This document shows positions 1 to 10,608 of a stretch of DNA of 64,000 nt, one piece after another (within the stretch, counting starts at the first letter, position 1; every line of letters starts with the position of its first letter). A program made the translations under genes and the position numbers. This DNA comes from Trichosphaerium sp. ATCC 40318 (taxonomy: Eukaryota; Discosea; Flabellinia; Trichosidae), in assembly GCA_038496445.1 (NCBI GenBank), contig JALMLS010000411.1, positions 62,001 through 126,000 of the forward strand, given 5' to 3'. The notes under the pieces were generated by a model. That model made no database searches and was not told the origin of the DNA. It saw nothing but the letters and a program-made list of their open reading frames with translations.

Positions 1-746
1 AGCTCATTGTTGGTCATTTGCTAAAGATGAGTATGTTCATTTGAAGTCTCATAAAGATTTTGAACCGCACATGTACCTATTCTGTTCAATGATAAAAGTG
101 GCTCCATCTTTTGATGCTGTAAGAGAGATTATTGGAGAGATAGCAGCTTGTAACGTAAAACTTAACTCTTACGCACTCTTCGAGATGGTAAAGATTTGTA
201 AAAAACATGATGATTTTGATGGGTACGGCACGGATCATCATGATATTTTACACGACCAATTTACTATTTTTTTAAACAAACGATACTATGCTAATCTCAA
301 GGGCGATGTGTCGTTTGTTTATTCTTTACCAACACGCCAGAAAATCCAACCAAAACCTTCATTGTTTTTTTTTTTTCTTGTTGAAAAAGAAGTTTCTCTT
401 TTTTTTCGGACCACCTTCACTTTTTAAACTGAATTGCATATGTATAAGTACCTATAAATGTGGTCTACCTCGTCATATTTATAATGTAACTGTATCGGTC
501 GTTTGGACGGACCCTCATTCAATTTTTTTTTTCTCTTTTTGTTGAGTTTAGTGTTGACATGGTTGTAGGGTAATGGAAGTTAGAGACCTCATTAAAAAAC
601 ACGACTTCAAGCCTGTGACAGTTGTTTGGATACCAATGATAGAATTGGTTTGTAAGTATGACAAAAAAATTGCTAAGGAGCTTTTGGACGAGCTAGAACC
701 GTCAGTTGTTAGCGCACACCGTAGATTGGACAATGTATTAGAATAA
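1..746 (+). CDS. 3' part of an unknown gene (5' end outside the window)
   Basis: An open frame through 41-300 reads helical sequence (PHMYLFCSMIKVAPSFDAV, then CNVKLNSYALFEMVKICKK). A second block at 569-746 reads MEVRDLIKKHDFKPVTVVW and stops at TAA 744-746. The stretch between contains T-runs and stops and ends in TTGTAG at 563-568, so it looks like an intron, but I could not place its donor. The alternating short helices recall helical-repeat proteins such as PPR proteins, though no motif is clear enough to name. The upstream exons are missing, so product, start and full length are unknown. Confidence 0.45.
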
Positions 747-841
747 AAAGCAGTGTGACAGGCCAACTTTGTAAAAAAAAGCGGTTAATTGACTTTTTAC
801 TTTTGTTCTTTTTTTTGTTCCAAAGAGCGTTGTACCCCGGT

Positions 842-1810
842 ATGGACCTTGATAAATCTAAACAAGGTCTTTTTACAGTTGTTAAATCTAATCTACCTGA
901 TTTCGAAGAGTATTCTGAAATAAAGGTCGAGGATGTCATAAGCAATAAGGTATACCGCGAACGTTAACACGTGTACGTTATTTTTATTTTTTTGTTTACA
1001 ATTGTAGGTTTTTGCTATTCATGGCGTTCTTTCTAAACAGGTATGTCACGTGGTTGTTGTGAGGCTATTTCTAAATTACCTTAGGAATGTAAAGTGCTTA
1101 TTAAAGGCGGAGAAGAAATAGGATTCGATTCTAAAGCGTCTCAAAGCTTGTACGCTTTTTACGCTGTTTTCTACTGTTTGACATTTTTTTCTTATCACGT
1201 TGAGGTAGATATGGTTTTAGGCAAGTGTATTGGGACGATGACATGGCATCCTGGCTCTTCAATAAATTTGAAAAACACATACCGTCCAATATCAAGAAAG
1301 GCTGGAAGGCTAGTGGCCTAGCAACTCGCCTAACAATGAACAAGTCAGTTTTTTGTATTCTTACAAAATAGGCAAGTGATTTAACGGTTCACTTAGATAC
1401 CAGAGTGGTCATAGATACGAGGCACACATGGACGAGCAGTTCTTCGAGAATTTTAAAAAAAGAAGTGTGTTCAAGGCCCTAATCTATTTGAACGATCCTA
1501 TCGGGGACTATCAAGGTTAGGAGAACATCCAACAACAATTTTTTTTTTGTTAATTGTTTTCTATCAGGAGGAAACTTGAACTTTGTCCATAATTCTACTG
1601 GTAAAATTATAAACTCCATTATACCTAGCGCTGGCACGGTTGTTCTTATATTACAAGGTAACAAATTATTATATCTTTTCTTCGTACGCCGTGTGTAATT
1701 GGTGGATCTTTTTAGGTGATCCCGAAGTAGTCTATGAAGAAGCAGTCGTCACTTCAGGGATAAGAGGAAAATATGTTTTGAATTGCGATGTAATGTACCA
1801 AAAAGGTTAA
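842..1810 (+). CDS. Prolyl-4-hydroxylase-like Fe(II)/2OG oxygenase with altered distal metal ligand
   Basis: Seven exons join in frame (842-949, 1008-1040, 1085-1149, 1221-1343, 1397-1515, 1568-1657, 1716-1810) to give 210 residues. The start is the ATG at 842; no earlier in-frame ATG gives a better start. The P4H pattern is visible: IHGVLSKQECKVLIKGGEE, then GHRYEAHMDE with the HxD metal ligands, GGNLNFV, and a C-terminal block GKYVLNCDVMY. In this family a distal His precedes that block; here the aligned residues are VVYEEAVV, so the His seems replaced by Tyr. There is no signal peptide, so the protein is probably cytosolic or nuclear. Family members hydroxylate prolines or similar side chains. 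Whether this one is active is doubtful. The donor at 1516 (GTTAGG) is weak. Confidence 0.82.
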
Positions 1811-1979
1811 GGTGGTTTCTCATAACTTAGCACATCCTACAAAATAACATATCCAATCCAATTTTCCTCCTTTTTTCTTAGTCAATAAACAGAATATCAA
1901 ATCAACATCAAAGATGTCTCTAAGCTCCATTGTTATAGTTTTATACAATTTTTAGGTTTATTGGTAATTTTAGAAATAA

Positions 1980-2007
1980 ATCACGTGTCTTTCAAGATGC
2001 ACGTGAT
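1980..2007. repeat. Inverted repeat built on two CACGTG palindromes
   Basis: ATCACGTG at 1980-1987 and CACGTGAT at 2000-2007 form an 8-bp stem with a 12-nt loop. It lies between the convergent ends of the P4H-like gene and the DUF6314 gene. It could be an mRNA 3'-end hairpin or a pair of bHLH-type binding sites. The sequence alone does not decide. Confidence 0.5.
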
Positions 2008-2028
2008 TGCAAAAAGGTAAAAAACTTG

Positions 2029-2545
2029 TCATGACAACTTTTTTTTACTGTACTTTGTGAATATTTTGTGTTGTTTGTTTGGACCTATTATTCGCCACAC
2101 TGTTTCAAACTCGTTTATATTAGATAGCTTGAATTTAAGGTAATACTCATCTCGTCCACATAAGTGGTATCCCTTCGCACTGTAGTCTTGACCAGTTTGC
2201 TCAAAGTTCAAGGAGCATAACGTCTGTTAATTTCTTTAGAACATCTTAAGAGTAAAAACACACCTCGTATGGCTTTGTGGGTACGTCTTGTTTCCATATT
2301 GTAAGTGTTTGAGGTCGTTCTTTGTGAAACTGGTATTTGTACATCTTATCGAAAGCAAGAGGTGTATCTGGATTGTTTTTAAGCGTAGCTTTCCCGTTTT
2401 CAGCGTAAAGAAGCCAGAATTGCTCCTTTTCTTTTGTAAATGAAACAGAACCTCTAGCAGTCATTACAGATTCCCCAGTAAGCTTTGTGATGGTTCTAGA
2501 TAGATTCCAGTCACCAATAAAATAATTTGCGCGTAGAAGAGCCAT
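2029..2545 (-). CDS. DUF6314 family protein
   Basis: Two exons (2264-2545 and 2029-2223) flank a 40-nt intron (GTGTGT...ACAG) and encode 158 residues from the ATG at 2545. The protein has the DUF6314 layout: an N-terminal GDWNLSRTI block, a Gly-rich strand GSVSFTKEKEQFWLLYAE, and a C-terminal HLCGRDEYYLKFKL followed by WRIIGPNKQH. This family of small beta-barrel-like proteins occurs in bacteria and eukaryotes and has no settled biochemical function. Length is typical. There is no targeting signal. It is divergently arranged with the VOC gene at 2747, about 200 bp away, so they may share a promoter. Confidence 0.75.
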
Positions 2546-2746
2546 GCTTTACGCAAGCGCGTAGCTGAAAAATGCAAAGTCAACGCAAAACAACCCAAAA
2601 AATCCGTTTAACTTTTCCTCAGAACTCGTCAAGTTCACTTACATACGTGTGTGAGTAGTATTTTAAAATCCAAACAGGTTTTGTCTTTGCTTGATTGTCA
2701 CATTTTAAGTCACCTAGTTGTCAACTGCTTTATTCTCAGTAAACCA

Positions 2747-3137
2747 ATGACAGACGCAACCAAACTTGAAACAGGCACTTTTTCTGTATCTCTAGCAGTA
2801 AAAGACATAACAGCACGTTCCATTCTCTATGAAGAGACTCTAAACAGCGTGATAGGCTTCAAAAGTTTTCTATGAGAAGCTAGGATTCAAAGCTTGTGAA
2901 GGTTGTGGCTCTATAAAGGATAAATGGCTCATTCTACAAAACGGTACAACAAATATTGGGTTGTTCGAAGGCATGTTTAAAGACAACCTACTCACGTTCA
3001 ACCCTACGAGCGCGAAGAGCTGGAAGGAGCATTTAGAGTCTCAAGGTATAACCACAGTCGGAAAAGATGGTCCCAAACACTTTACAATTAAAGATCCTGA
3101 TGGTAACGCTATCCTGTTTGATCAGCACAATGACTGA
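2747..3137 (+). CDS. Glyoxalase/VOC superfamily protein
   Basis: The ATG at 2747 opens MTDATKLETGTFSVSLAVKD. A probable intron at 2817-2865 (weak donor GTTCCA) joins to FYEKLGFKACEGC, and the frame runs to TGA at 3135-3137, giving 113 residues. The VOC signature is clear: an N-terminal strand ending in D, then FYEKLGF, a mid-domain WLILQNGTTNIGLFEG, and the C-terminal FTIKDPDGNAILFDQH. These single-domain metalloenzymes isomerise or cleave small substrates, or bind antibiotics. The substrate cannot be inferred. Read without splicing, the frame stops after IGFKSFL, so the intron or a frameshift is required. Confidence 0.72.
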
Positions 3138-3382
3138 TTCCAAGAACAAAAACGCGCCAAATAAAATAAATGTCAAAAACTTGTCTTTTGCTGTTTGTGA
3201 AATCCGCCTTCTAATCTCAGCCTGAACTACCTACCGGCTCTAAATACTCCGCTAGTCATTGTGTTGATTGTATGCTATTGGTAATAATAATAGTACGAGA
3301 GCACAGCATGCTTAAAAACCAAAGTTTATTTAGGTACATAAAAATAAAAGGAGTATCTTTCTTAACGAGACAGTTTTCCTTT

Positions 3383-4793
3383 TTATGCCAATAGAATAGC
3401 TACAATGCAGCTAACCATAAAAGTAAATAGTACTGATACACTAGAAGCATCAGATGTAGTGGCACTGTTCTTTGTAGGTGGTAAAGTAACATCTGGAGCG
3501 TGTGTTGTTCCAGGAGCAAGTGGAGGTAACGTTTGTTGAGTAGGTTGTGGTGTTACAACAGGTGAACGTGTAGCATCAGGAGCACGTGTTGTACCAGGTT
3601 CTAAAGGAGCAAATGTTCCTACATTAGTAGGTGCTACAGTAGCTGTTGGCGGAGGAGTTCTTCCTTCACCTTTGTTTTCGCCTCTAAATAAGGTAAAAAA
3701 TTAGTTTTGACTTGGCTTTAACTGAATGTGAGGACATACGGAGGTAGGTTAATGTCGAAGCACATACGATCGTCTTGGTCACATTTAAGGTTCAAGTCAC
3801 TTGAACAAATATAAAATGTGTCGCCGCCACTGGCAAAAGATTCACAAGGGCAACCTGCGTAGACTCCAGCTACACAAGGGAATACTGGTGCATCCGTTGG
3901 AGGTATAGGACTACAATAAAAAAAGTTAATATTTTGTTTAGTTTTCAAGGATATGTACGGTGATGTTGTTGGTTGAGGTACTCCTGTAGGTTCCAATGTT
4001 GTTATTGGAGCGTATGTCGTTGGCCGCTGGGTTGCAACTGGTGGTGGAGCGAAACTAAGGTGAACAAATTAAAAAATGAAATGAAGAAAAAAACGGAAAA
4101 GGAGAACACTTACGGTGTTGTGAAGATTGGTGGTAGTGGTGCTGCTGTAACTGGTGCTTGTGGAGCAATTGCTCGTGTAGGAGGAACTGGTATTTGAGGA
4201 ACACTACTCACAAAGTAAGTATTAGAAAGGAAAAGTAACGAAAAGAAGATTTTGCTAAGATGGAGTTGGTTCACGAAAACTGTACTTACACTTTACACCT
4301 GTTGTTTCCAGGATCACTTAAAGTATCACAATAATGATCTTTTATACATGTAAATCCAGGAGCACAGGTACAACCAGCTTCACCGAAAGTACATCTCCTA
4401 ATTATGATGTTAACATTAACAACAAACAACATAAAACAAAAACTGGTTGGTTGTGTTATTCTTTTTGTACGTACTCGCATTTTAATGTACTAGCTAGACA
4501 TACTAAACCAGTACCACATTTATTTTGGCTATTACAAGAACAACCAGCTTGTATACCCTGAAATCAAACGTAAGTATGAACTTGACAAAAAAAGAGCTTA
4601 CAGCACAAGTCTCTTGTGGTGCAACAGGCGTTGCCTCAAATGGTGGTCTAGATGGTCCTGTAGGACTTTCTGTAGGGATTGGTTGAGGTGGTAGAGTATC
4701 GACATAAATAGGTGTAGGTGCCTGCTGTAAAGGCGTATCATCATATGCCAAAAATGCTGAAGAGAAAAATTAGTTTCAAAATTTTCTTTTGCA
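3383..4793 (-). CDS. Cys-rich, Pro/Thr-rich surface protein with GPI-anchor-type tail
   Basis: Exons 4602-4757, 4475-4557, 4290-4397, 4114-4203, 3959-4054, 3740-3910 and 3383-3683 join in frame. The mature part has a Pro/Thr linker (PIPTESPTGPSRPPFEATP), a Cys-rich module (QAGCSCNSQNKCGTG, then CTFGEAGCTCAPGFTC), a second Pro/Thr linker, another Cys module (PCVAGVYAGCPCESF) and a long Thr/Pro stalk. It ends in a hydrophobic stretch (SVLFTFMVSCIVAILLA) with no charged tail, as expected for a GPI-addition signal. An ATG at 4793 reads the signal-peptide-like MQKKILKLIFLFSIF, but it is one base out of frame with LAYDDTP at a T5 run. The start is therefore uncertain. Probable role: surface adhesion or binding. 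Confidence 0.65.
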
Positions 4794-4831
4794 TCAAGAC
4801 AAGAACTGCTTGATTGCTATCTGTGGTCTTA

Positions 4832-5796
4832 TTAAAAAATTACGATATGCGTACATGGACTATTGATACATAAAAGATTACAATAGAATGCGTCGTTGTA
4901 AACGACTTCAGCTGTTTTACGAGGCCTAGACAAGAAAGTTGGTTTTCAACTCATTTTTTCGAAAAAAAGAAGAAAAAAAGCGTACCCTGGTACTCCGCCT
5001 GCATATAAAAACTTTTCACAGTGTTGTAATGATGTGAAAGTATACATTCTAAATACATTCGCTCCCAGAAAGTCTGGATTTAGAGCACGTGTTGGCTCCC
5101 AAAAATAGAAGAATCCAGAAGTTGGGCAAACTATACTTGCAACACACTTCTTGAATGGTTCTTTTTGTGAAACAAATCCATTAACAGTAGGCTCAGAAGG
5201 ACATGCTTAATCAAAATAAAGTCAATAACTTGCACACAAAGAACTAGACTTGACTGTGAATGACATACCAGTAAAGTTGAAGCCGAATTGGTTGTTACCA
5301 ACGTGTGTGGCTGCATCCTCTGTGTTATCAAGTAGGATCAGATTACAGTCTTCGCTCCCATTGATTGGTGTAGCGCAAGGAGAGTTTAACTCCATAGCTG
5401 TAAATCCCTGCTCTGGAGCAGGTAGACCAGTGCAAGCAGAATTATCATAAAATTGCATCCTAGTTAAAAACATGAGACGCAAGTTTGGTCAGTTTCCAAA
5501 AGTAGAAACGAAGTATCCACATAAAAACCGAGATTGATTCTTTTACGCACTTGACTCTTTCTTTTCCTACCTCTCCAGCACCAAGATTAGAGGTACGTGA
5601 TAGTGTAGCCCAATTATATCCTTTACGATCCCAACTAGTGCACATATCTGAAATATCAACACACTCTCTGTCATCTCTAAACAAAAACAAAACATAAACG
5701 ATTGTTCCAAAAAAAGAAACGAGCTAGCCACGTTGTTTTGAAAAGTATCGTACGCAATCTCTACTGTAGTACATGATGAAGCTGGTACATCACAAG
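4832..5796 (-). CDS. Cys-rich, probably secreted protein of unknown family (5' end unresolved)
   Basis: Five exons join in frame: 5732-5796, 5551-5676, 5269-5459, 4986-5205 and 4832-4925, ending at TAA 4832-4834. Cysteines recur in pairs: CDVPASSC, ECVDISDMC, FYDNSACTG, SPCATPINGSEDC, KKCVASIVC and FYCNLLCINSPC. This suggests a disulfide-bonded extracellular protein. I do not recognise the family. The first exon seen starts at a splice acceptor (CACCTAG, 5797-5803), so a signal-peptide exon should lie upstream, but none was found. Its 3' end is about 40 bp from the next minus-strand gene, which is also Cys-rich; the two may be related in role. Confidence 0.5.
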
Positions 5797-6391
5797 CTAG
5801 GTGAGATGGTTAATGATCACATGAAAAAAATTGTACTAAAGCGGTTTACGACAATTGTTGACAGATTGAAGGAGACCGCGCTATATGACTTGTTGAAGGT
5901 ATGGTGCGAGCGATTATAAGTTGTCCAGAAAAGAAAAAAAAACTAGCGCTAGTATTGCGCTAAAAAGGTTCAGTTGCTTGTTATTCGTACTTAGTGCTGA
6001 TGCTGGGCACTCTTTAAGAACGAATGGATCTGCCAAGCTTAATAACGTGCAAGCGAGTACAAATATCCTAAAACATGGTAAGGACTATGCGATAAACAGG
6101 AGCCTAGGAAGTTTGTAGTTTTTTGGGTTTTTGTTTTGATTTCCGACAGCTTATAAGCGAGCAGGGCTATGCGTACGCTACTATTTGTTTGTAGTACATA
6201 TTATGTGACTGATACAACAGCACCTGTCCTGTTTTGTAACTAGTTTTAATTTTTTGAAATTTACCGCCGTTTGGTCTACACAAGTCCCCTGAGAACGTTC
6301 ACACTGCTGTAAAACACGACCCGTAGGTTGAATAACGTAACTATAGTATTAAAACAGCGTTTTGAGCTTTGATCGTTAGAATTTAAATATA
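5797..6391. other. Intergenic, possible first exon of the upstream minus-strand gene
   Basis: No convincing coding exon is visible. A short palindrome AACTAGCGCTAGT lies near 5941. Plus-strand frame 5921-6118 starts with TTG and has no family features. Confidence 0.4.
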
Positions 6392-8558
6392 ATGGCCGTA
6401 CATAGCACCGTACGCGCAGGTATGTTAAAAAAAGTGGAAGAAAGCGGTTTTAGGCGCGTTAACGAATAGAAACTTTTAAAATTGCTGGGTATGAGTTATT
6501 AACGTAGTATTAACGACGGTTGTGTTAGTTACACGTTCTAAAGTGTCGTCATCTTTCTATGATGTTCATTCTGTATTAAAAGACGTCTCGAGTCAAAAAC
6601 GAGTATTCAACAATACTATTGCACCAAAACTAAAGGTTAAAACCTTGGACGAGTGGTATGGTGTCACGTGGAGACAAATTCTGTCTTTATGTCCTTCACT
6701 AGATAAAAAGTACGTACTTATTAGCCTTTGTAAAGTGGCAGTGTGGCATCATGCTATTTGACTTTTTTTTACTTTGTACATAGGCATAATAACTCTATAT
6801 CACTTGCGCTGTCTACAATCTTCCCAGATTATGAATGGGATGTATGCCAATTCACGTGCGTGTGCAAGTTAACTTTCTTTTTTTTTTTTTTTTTTTTTCG
6901 GCGTGCTATGCTTGAGCGTAACATTGTGGTGCTAGGCGTGTACCAGCTGGTTTTTGGAGTGATGTGAGTAACCAAAGAAAAAAGATGGATGTTATTGCGG
7001 AGGATATTGGTATTAAAGTCGCAAGTGATTGGTACAATGTGACAACAACAGATATAATATTAAATGGAGGCTGGACCATTTCCAGTGAACACAACAAGTC
7101 TGTGCACGCCATGGTATCTGCAAGTTACCCTAACCAACGTTGGATGCACTGGAAATTTGGGTACGCACATGACAAAAGCTGCACATGATAGGCCATTGCA
7201 ACACCTTTATTTCTACGAAAAAAATGAGAAAAAAATGATTGAACGCTAATCACTTGTAGGAGCACTGATGAAAGGGAAAGTGATATTGAAATATTTAAGA
7301 ATATAACAGAGGAGTTGTCTATAAAAGATACATATGACTGGACACGTATTACATGGCAAGAAATCACTTGTTTGGGATCATCTACTTTACCTCCTCAAAT
7401 GTATGTTTTTGAACTCCCTTGCACGAGGTTTTTCTCACTTTTATTCTCGTTTAGATACAAACAAGCTATTTCTTTTGGCTTAAATAAGTATTATAAAGAA
7501 TATCCATGGGCCAAATGGCGAGTGATGTGCGTTGATGAGCATTCGTTTATACTTAACAAAAAACTGAAATTTTTTTTCAAAAGACCTGTACCTGGTAATT
7601 ACTGGCTTGACGTTAAACACCAACGAAAGAGAATACATGAAATAGGTAAATTTCTTGGTATTAATCATCTTGATGATTGGTATGCATATTCTTGGAGAGA
7701 TGTAAAAGAATCTGGCGGAAGAGGTGTACTTGAAATGTACGTTTGAACTTTTTCAAAAAAACCTAAATTTTACCCTCTACAACTGGGTTGTACCTCGAGA
7801 TTGCCCTGTCAAATGGTTAATTCTACTTTAAGACTCAAAAACACTTCAAGTAGCTTATTTGCATTTTAGGTATAACGTATCTTATTCCGCGATGTTGAAG
7901 TCTATTTATCCTCATCACAAATGGGATCTTCAAAAATTCTCGTACGTACAAAGATGAGGGCTACTATCCACATCACTGATTATTTTTTATCTAATAACTA
8001 TGTCAGGAGATTACCAAGATTATTCTGGAAGCAAGACGGTATCGGTGATAAGTTTATTTCAGGTACGTTGCAACACCAATGCAGTCATTCAAAATGTTTT
8101 TGTTTTTTTTACAAACTCGATGCCAGTACTTCCTTTAATACTAGTTGCTTTTTATAAAAAAAGGCGGCATGTCTTTTACGCTTTACCATTTTATGGTTTT
8201 ACCTATTTGTTACTCATTTTGCCTGAAGTTTAAGCATGTTTTTGCTACAAGTGCTTTCTTGTTTTTTGTATTCTTATCTTTTTTTTTAACTGTAGATCTC
8301 GAGAAGTATTTTAATATTAAGCATCCAAGTGATTGGTACAGAGTATCAAACGTATTCATACACGATATTGCAGGATCAGGATTTGCTTCAAAATGGCTTG
8401 AAACCATACAAAAACGTGTTTCTTTTGCTTGGAATGTTCAAGAGCTTAAATCACGTAACAAAAAGACAACACAACGTGCTATATTTGGTGTTGTTTCTAC
8501 AATGTTTAAGACTATAGATAACAAGCGTATTCAGGAAAAACAAACACTTCTTTCGTGA
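6392..8558 (+). CDS. Protein with tandem DWY...GG...YP..W repeats
   Basis: Exons were joined as 6392-6419, 6529-6709, 6784-6855, 6936-7160, 7260-7400, 7455-7526, 7584-7736, 7870-7941, 8007-8062 and 8296-8558. The protein repeats a module: a linker VPAGFWSDVSNQRKKMD, an amphipathic helix, DWYNVTTTDIILNGG, and SASYPNQRWMHWKF. At least four diverged copies are seen (DEWYGV, SDWYNV, DDWYAY, SDWYRV). I know such modules from uncharacterised proteins of algae and other protists but cannot name the family. The N-terminus MAVHSTVRAV is basic and hydroxylated and could be an organelle-targeting peptide. The intron at 8063-8295 is long for this window and could hide one more exon. Confidence 0.65.
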
Positions 8559-8883
8559 GTAATAAGTTAGAAACGGAGTCACATAATTTCAACCTGGTTT
8601 CGACATGAGAAGGCCGACTGTGTAACCAGAATTAAGCACGTGGCGGAACTCTTGGCATTCAGTAGAGCCTAACACGCAGTTATTACACTGCGACGAGTTG
8701 TGCTTCAAGATTAGGATACCTGGAGAAAGATATCGGCCTAACAGTACACTCCAACACAGAAGCGGCGATTGTGTTTTTTTGATGGGTTTAAAAAAAATGC
8801 ATTTTGTGCGTTTTCATCATGTGTGGGATATCTAATAATCAAACAAAGATTTATTAACAGTACAACATGTATGGTACCGATCT
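8559..8883. other. Intergenic between convergent genes
   Basis: No exon, RNA gene or repeat was recognised. One CACGTG occurs near 8638. Confidence 0.5.
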
Positions 8884-10254
8884 TCAGCTTTTAAGAATAC
8901 CACCACAAGTATGGATAGACATGAAAAGATGAGGCAAATTGAAATGTGCATTGTCAAAATATTGTTTTTCAATAACAGTTACTCCTTTTCTTGTAAGCAT
9001 TTCAACTTCTGCCTCTGTTATATATACTATTTCGTTAACAAAATACTTGTGGAATAAAGACACATGTATGCATTGAACTCCTTCCAATACTTTAATACCT
9101 TCATACGTTACCGTTGTTGCAGCGATGCCTATCACATGAACACCTACTAAAGTTTTAACTCCATAATCTGTTACTTGAGTGCGAGTTAAGTTTATTGTAT
9201 GAACGCCAGCCAGAGCCTTAATACCTTCATCTGTTACACTCGTATCATCTAGACTGATTTTGTGAACACCAACAAGTGCCTTAATGCCTTCATCTGTAAC
9301 CTTTGTAGAATTAAGAATTATTGTATGCACTCCGGCCAACGCTTTAACACCCTCATCAGTAACCTTGGTACCATGTAGACAAATGGTATGCACTCCAGCC
9401 AACGCTTTAACACCCTCGTCACCAACATAAATAGTGTTGATAAGGGATATTTTATGTACTCCTGCAAGTGCCTTAATGCCTTTATTTGTAACAAGTGTAC
9501 CATCGAGGGATATTGTGTGTACTCCTGCCAACGCTTTAACGCCTTCATCTGTAACTGTTGTACTATTAAGAGATATTGTATGTACTCCAGCAAGTGCTTT
9601 AACACCTTCATTCGTCACTTGAGTGTATGCAAGCAAAATAGTATGAACTCCAGCTAATGTTGCTATGCCATCATCTGTAAATTTATAACAGTTCCATAAA
9701 TCAATTGCATGCACCCCAACTAGCGCTTTAATACCTTCATCTGTAAGAGATCTACAACAGTTACTCAATCCAATTGTATGTACTCCTGCCAATGCTTTAA
9801 CACCCTCATCTGTAATCTGTCTTGAACGGGGGAGCACTATTTTCCTTATTCCAGCAAGTTGTTTAAGATGGTCATCAGTAAGGGAGCAATTTGAAAACTC
9901 CATGCTGTTGCCGACTGTAAAGCCTGTAAAGTCTACCCTATGTATACCCTCACATATTTTAACTTCATATGCCCCTTGTAGGTACTTTAAATGCTTTTGC
10001 TTTAGCCTGAACATGACCACAACTCTATTTGTTTTGACGAGAAAAGGAGCTCTTTTTAAAAGTTTTTTGAGCTTTCTTGATGTTTTTATGACGATATCTC
10101 TTCTGTTTGAGTACCCTAGGTGCTGTATTGCGATATTCATCAGTAGTTTGGATGTACGTACAACCGAGTGCATACATAGAACAGAAACAAACCGCAGAAT
10201 ATGAACAATGACTTCAACAGGTATTTCATCAAACGATACTCTCTGTGTATTCAT
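8884..10254 (-). CDS. F-box-like leucine-rich-repeat protein, intronless
   Basis: One uninterrupted frame of 456 residues starts at the ATG at 10254; the longer frame to 10362 begins with TTG. The N-terminus (FDEIPVEVIVHILRFV, then a Cys/Val-rich helix) looks like an F-box, which would recruit Skp1 of an SCF ubiquitin ligase. After a basic linker come about 13 LRRs of 21-23 residues, consensus TDEGVKALAGVHTIxLxxT. F-box/LRR proteins use the LRR face to bind substrates. The absence of introns is unusual here, where nearly all genes are split, and suggests retrocopy or transfer. A decayed relative is at 31672-32312 on the plus strand. Confidence 0.8.
   Translation of the reverse strand: MNTQRVSFDEIPVEVIVHILRFVSVLCMHSVVRTSKLLMNIAIQHLGYSNRRDIVIKTSRKLKKLLKRAPFLVKTNRVVVMFRLKQKHLKYLQGAYEVKICEGIHRVDFTGFTVGNSMEFSNCSLTDDHLKQLAGIRKIVLPRSRQITDEGVKALAGVHTIGLSNCCRSLTDEGIKALVGVHAIDLWNCYKFTDDGIATLAGVHTILLAYTQVTNEGVKALAGVHTISLNSTTVTDEGVKALAGVHTISLDGTLVTNKGIKALAGVHKISLINTIYVGDEGVKALAGVHTICLHGTKVTDEGVKALAGVHTIILNSTKVTDEGIKALVGVHKISLDDTSVTDEGIKALAGVHTINLTRTQVTDYGVKTLVGVHVIGIAATTVTYEGIKVLEGVQCIHVSLFHKYFVNEIVYITEAEVEMLTRKGVTVIEKQYFDNAHFNLPHLFMSIHTCGGILKS
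9075..9890 (-). repeat. Tandem 63-69 bp repeat array encoding LRRs
   Basis: Within the F-box/LRR gene, about 13 units of 63-69 bp repeat head to tail. The DNA is similar enough between units to suggest recent unit duplication, particularly the GCTGGAGTNCATACNAT segment that encodes AGVHTI. Confidence 0.8.
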
Positions 10255-10608
10255 TTGGCGTAGAAGTACTTGTGGAATTAATAGTTGGCTGACCTGTGTA
10301 CTGTATAAAGCACTCGCGAAATTGTACTTAAACTGTACTTGTACCTTAGTATCAGTCAACAAACGTTCCTTGTGTGCATCACTTACCTAGACCAATGTAT
10401 CCTGCTTGCTCTTTGGTAGCGTTTGTTTACAAGGAACCACTTTAGCCTTAAATGTCTAGTCGCCCATTGTTGAGTTAACGCAAGACAACTATGAGCTCTT
10501 AGAAGCTACTTTGCAAGGTTGGCAAGTGAAAGGTTTGGTGACATGGCTTAATATTTGCTAAGTCTCATCACGTGTTTTACTTTTTTTAGAGAACTTTCTG
10601 CTAGAGTC
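10255..10608. promoter_or_regulatory. Shared upstream region of two divergent genes
   Basis: This 354-bp gap separates the starts of the F-box/LRR gene (minus) and the ependymin-like gene (plus). It must hold both promoters. A CACGTG palindrome lies near 10569, about 40 bp before the plus-strand ATG. No TATA box is obvious. Confidence 0.35.

Noticed and set aside
1980-2007. Terminal inverted repeat of a transposon
   Set aside because: Only 8 bp, no target-site duplication and no transposase nearby; better explained by the common CACGTG motif.
5921-6118. Plus-strand ORF with a hydrophobic stretch
   Set aside because: Starts at TTG, no ATG in frame, and no downstream exons could be joined.
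6879-6898. Run of about 20 T's as a retrocopy poly(A) mark
   Set aside because: It lies inside an intron of the repeat-protein gene, near the acceptor, and serves as an ordinary long pyrimidine tract.
9388-9657. Plus-strand Cys/Asn-rich ORFs inside the LRR array
   Set aside because: They are shadows of the repeated LRR coding sequence on the minus strand.
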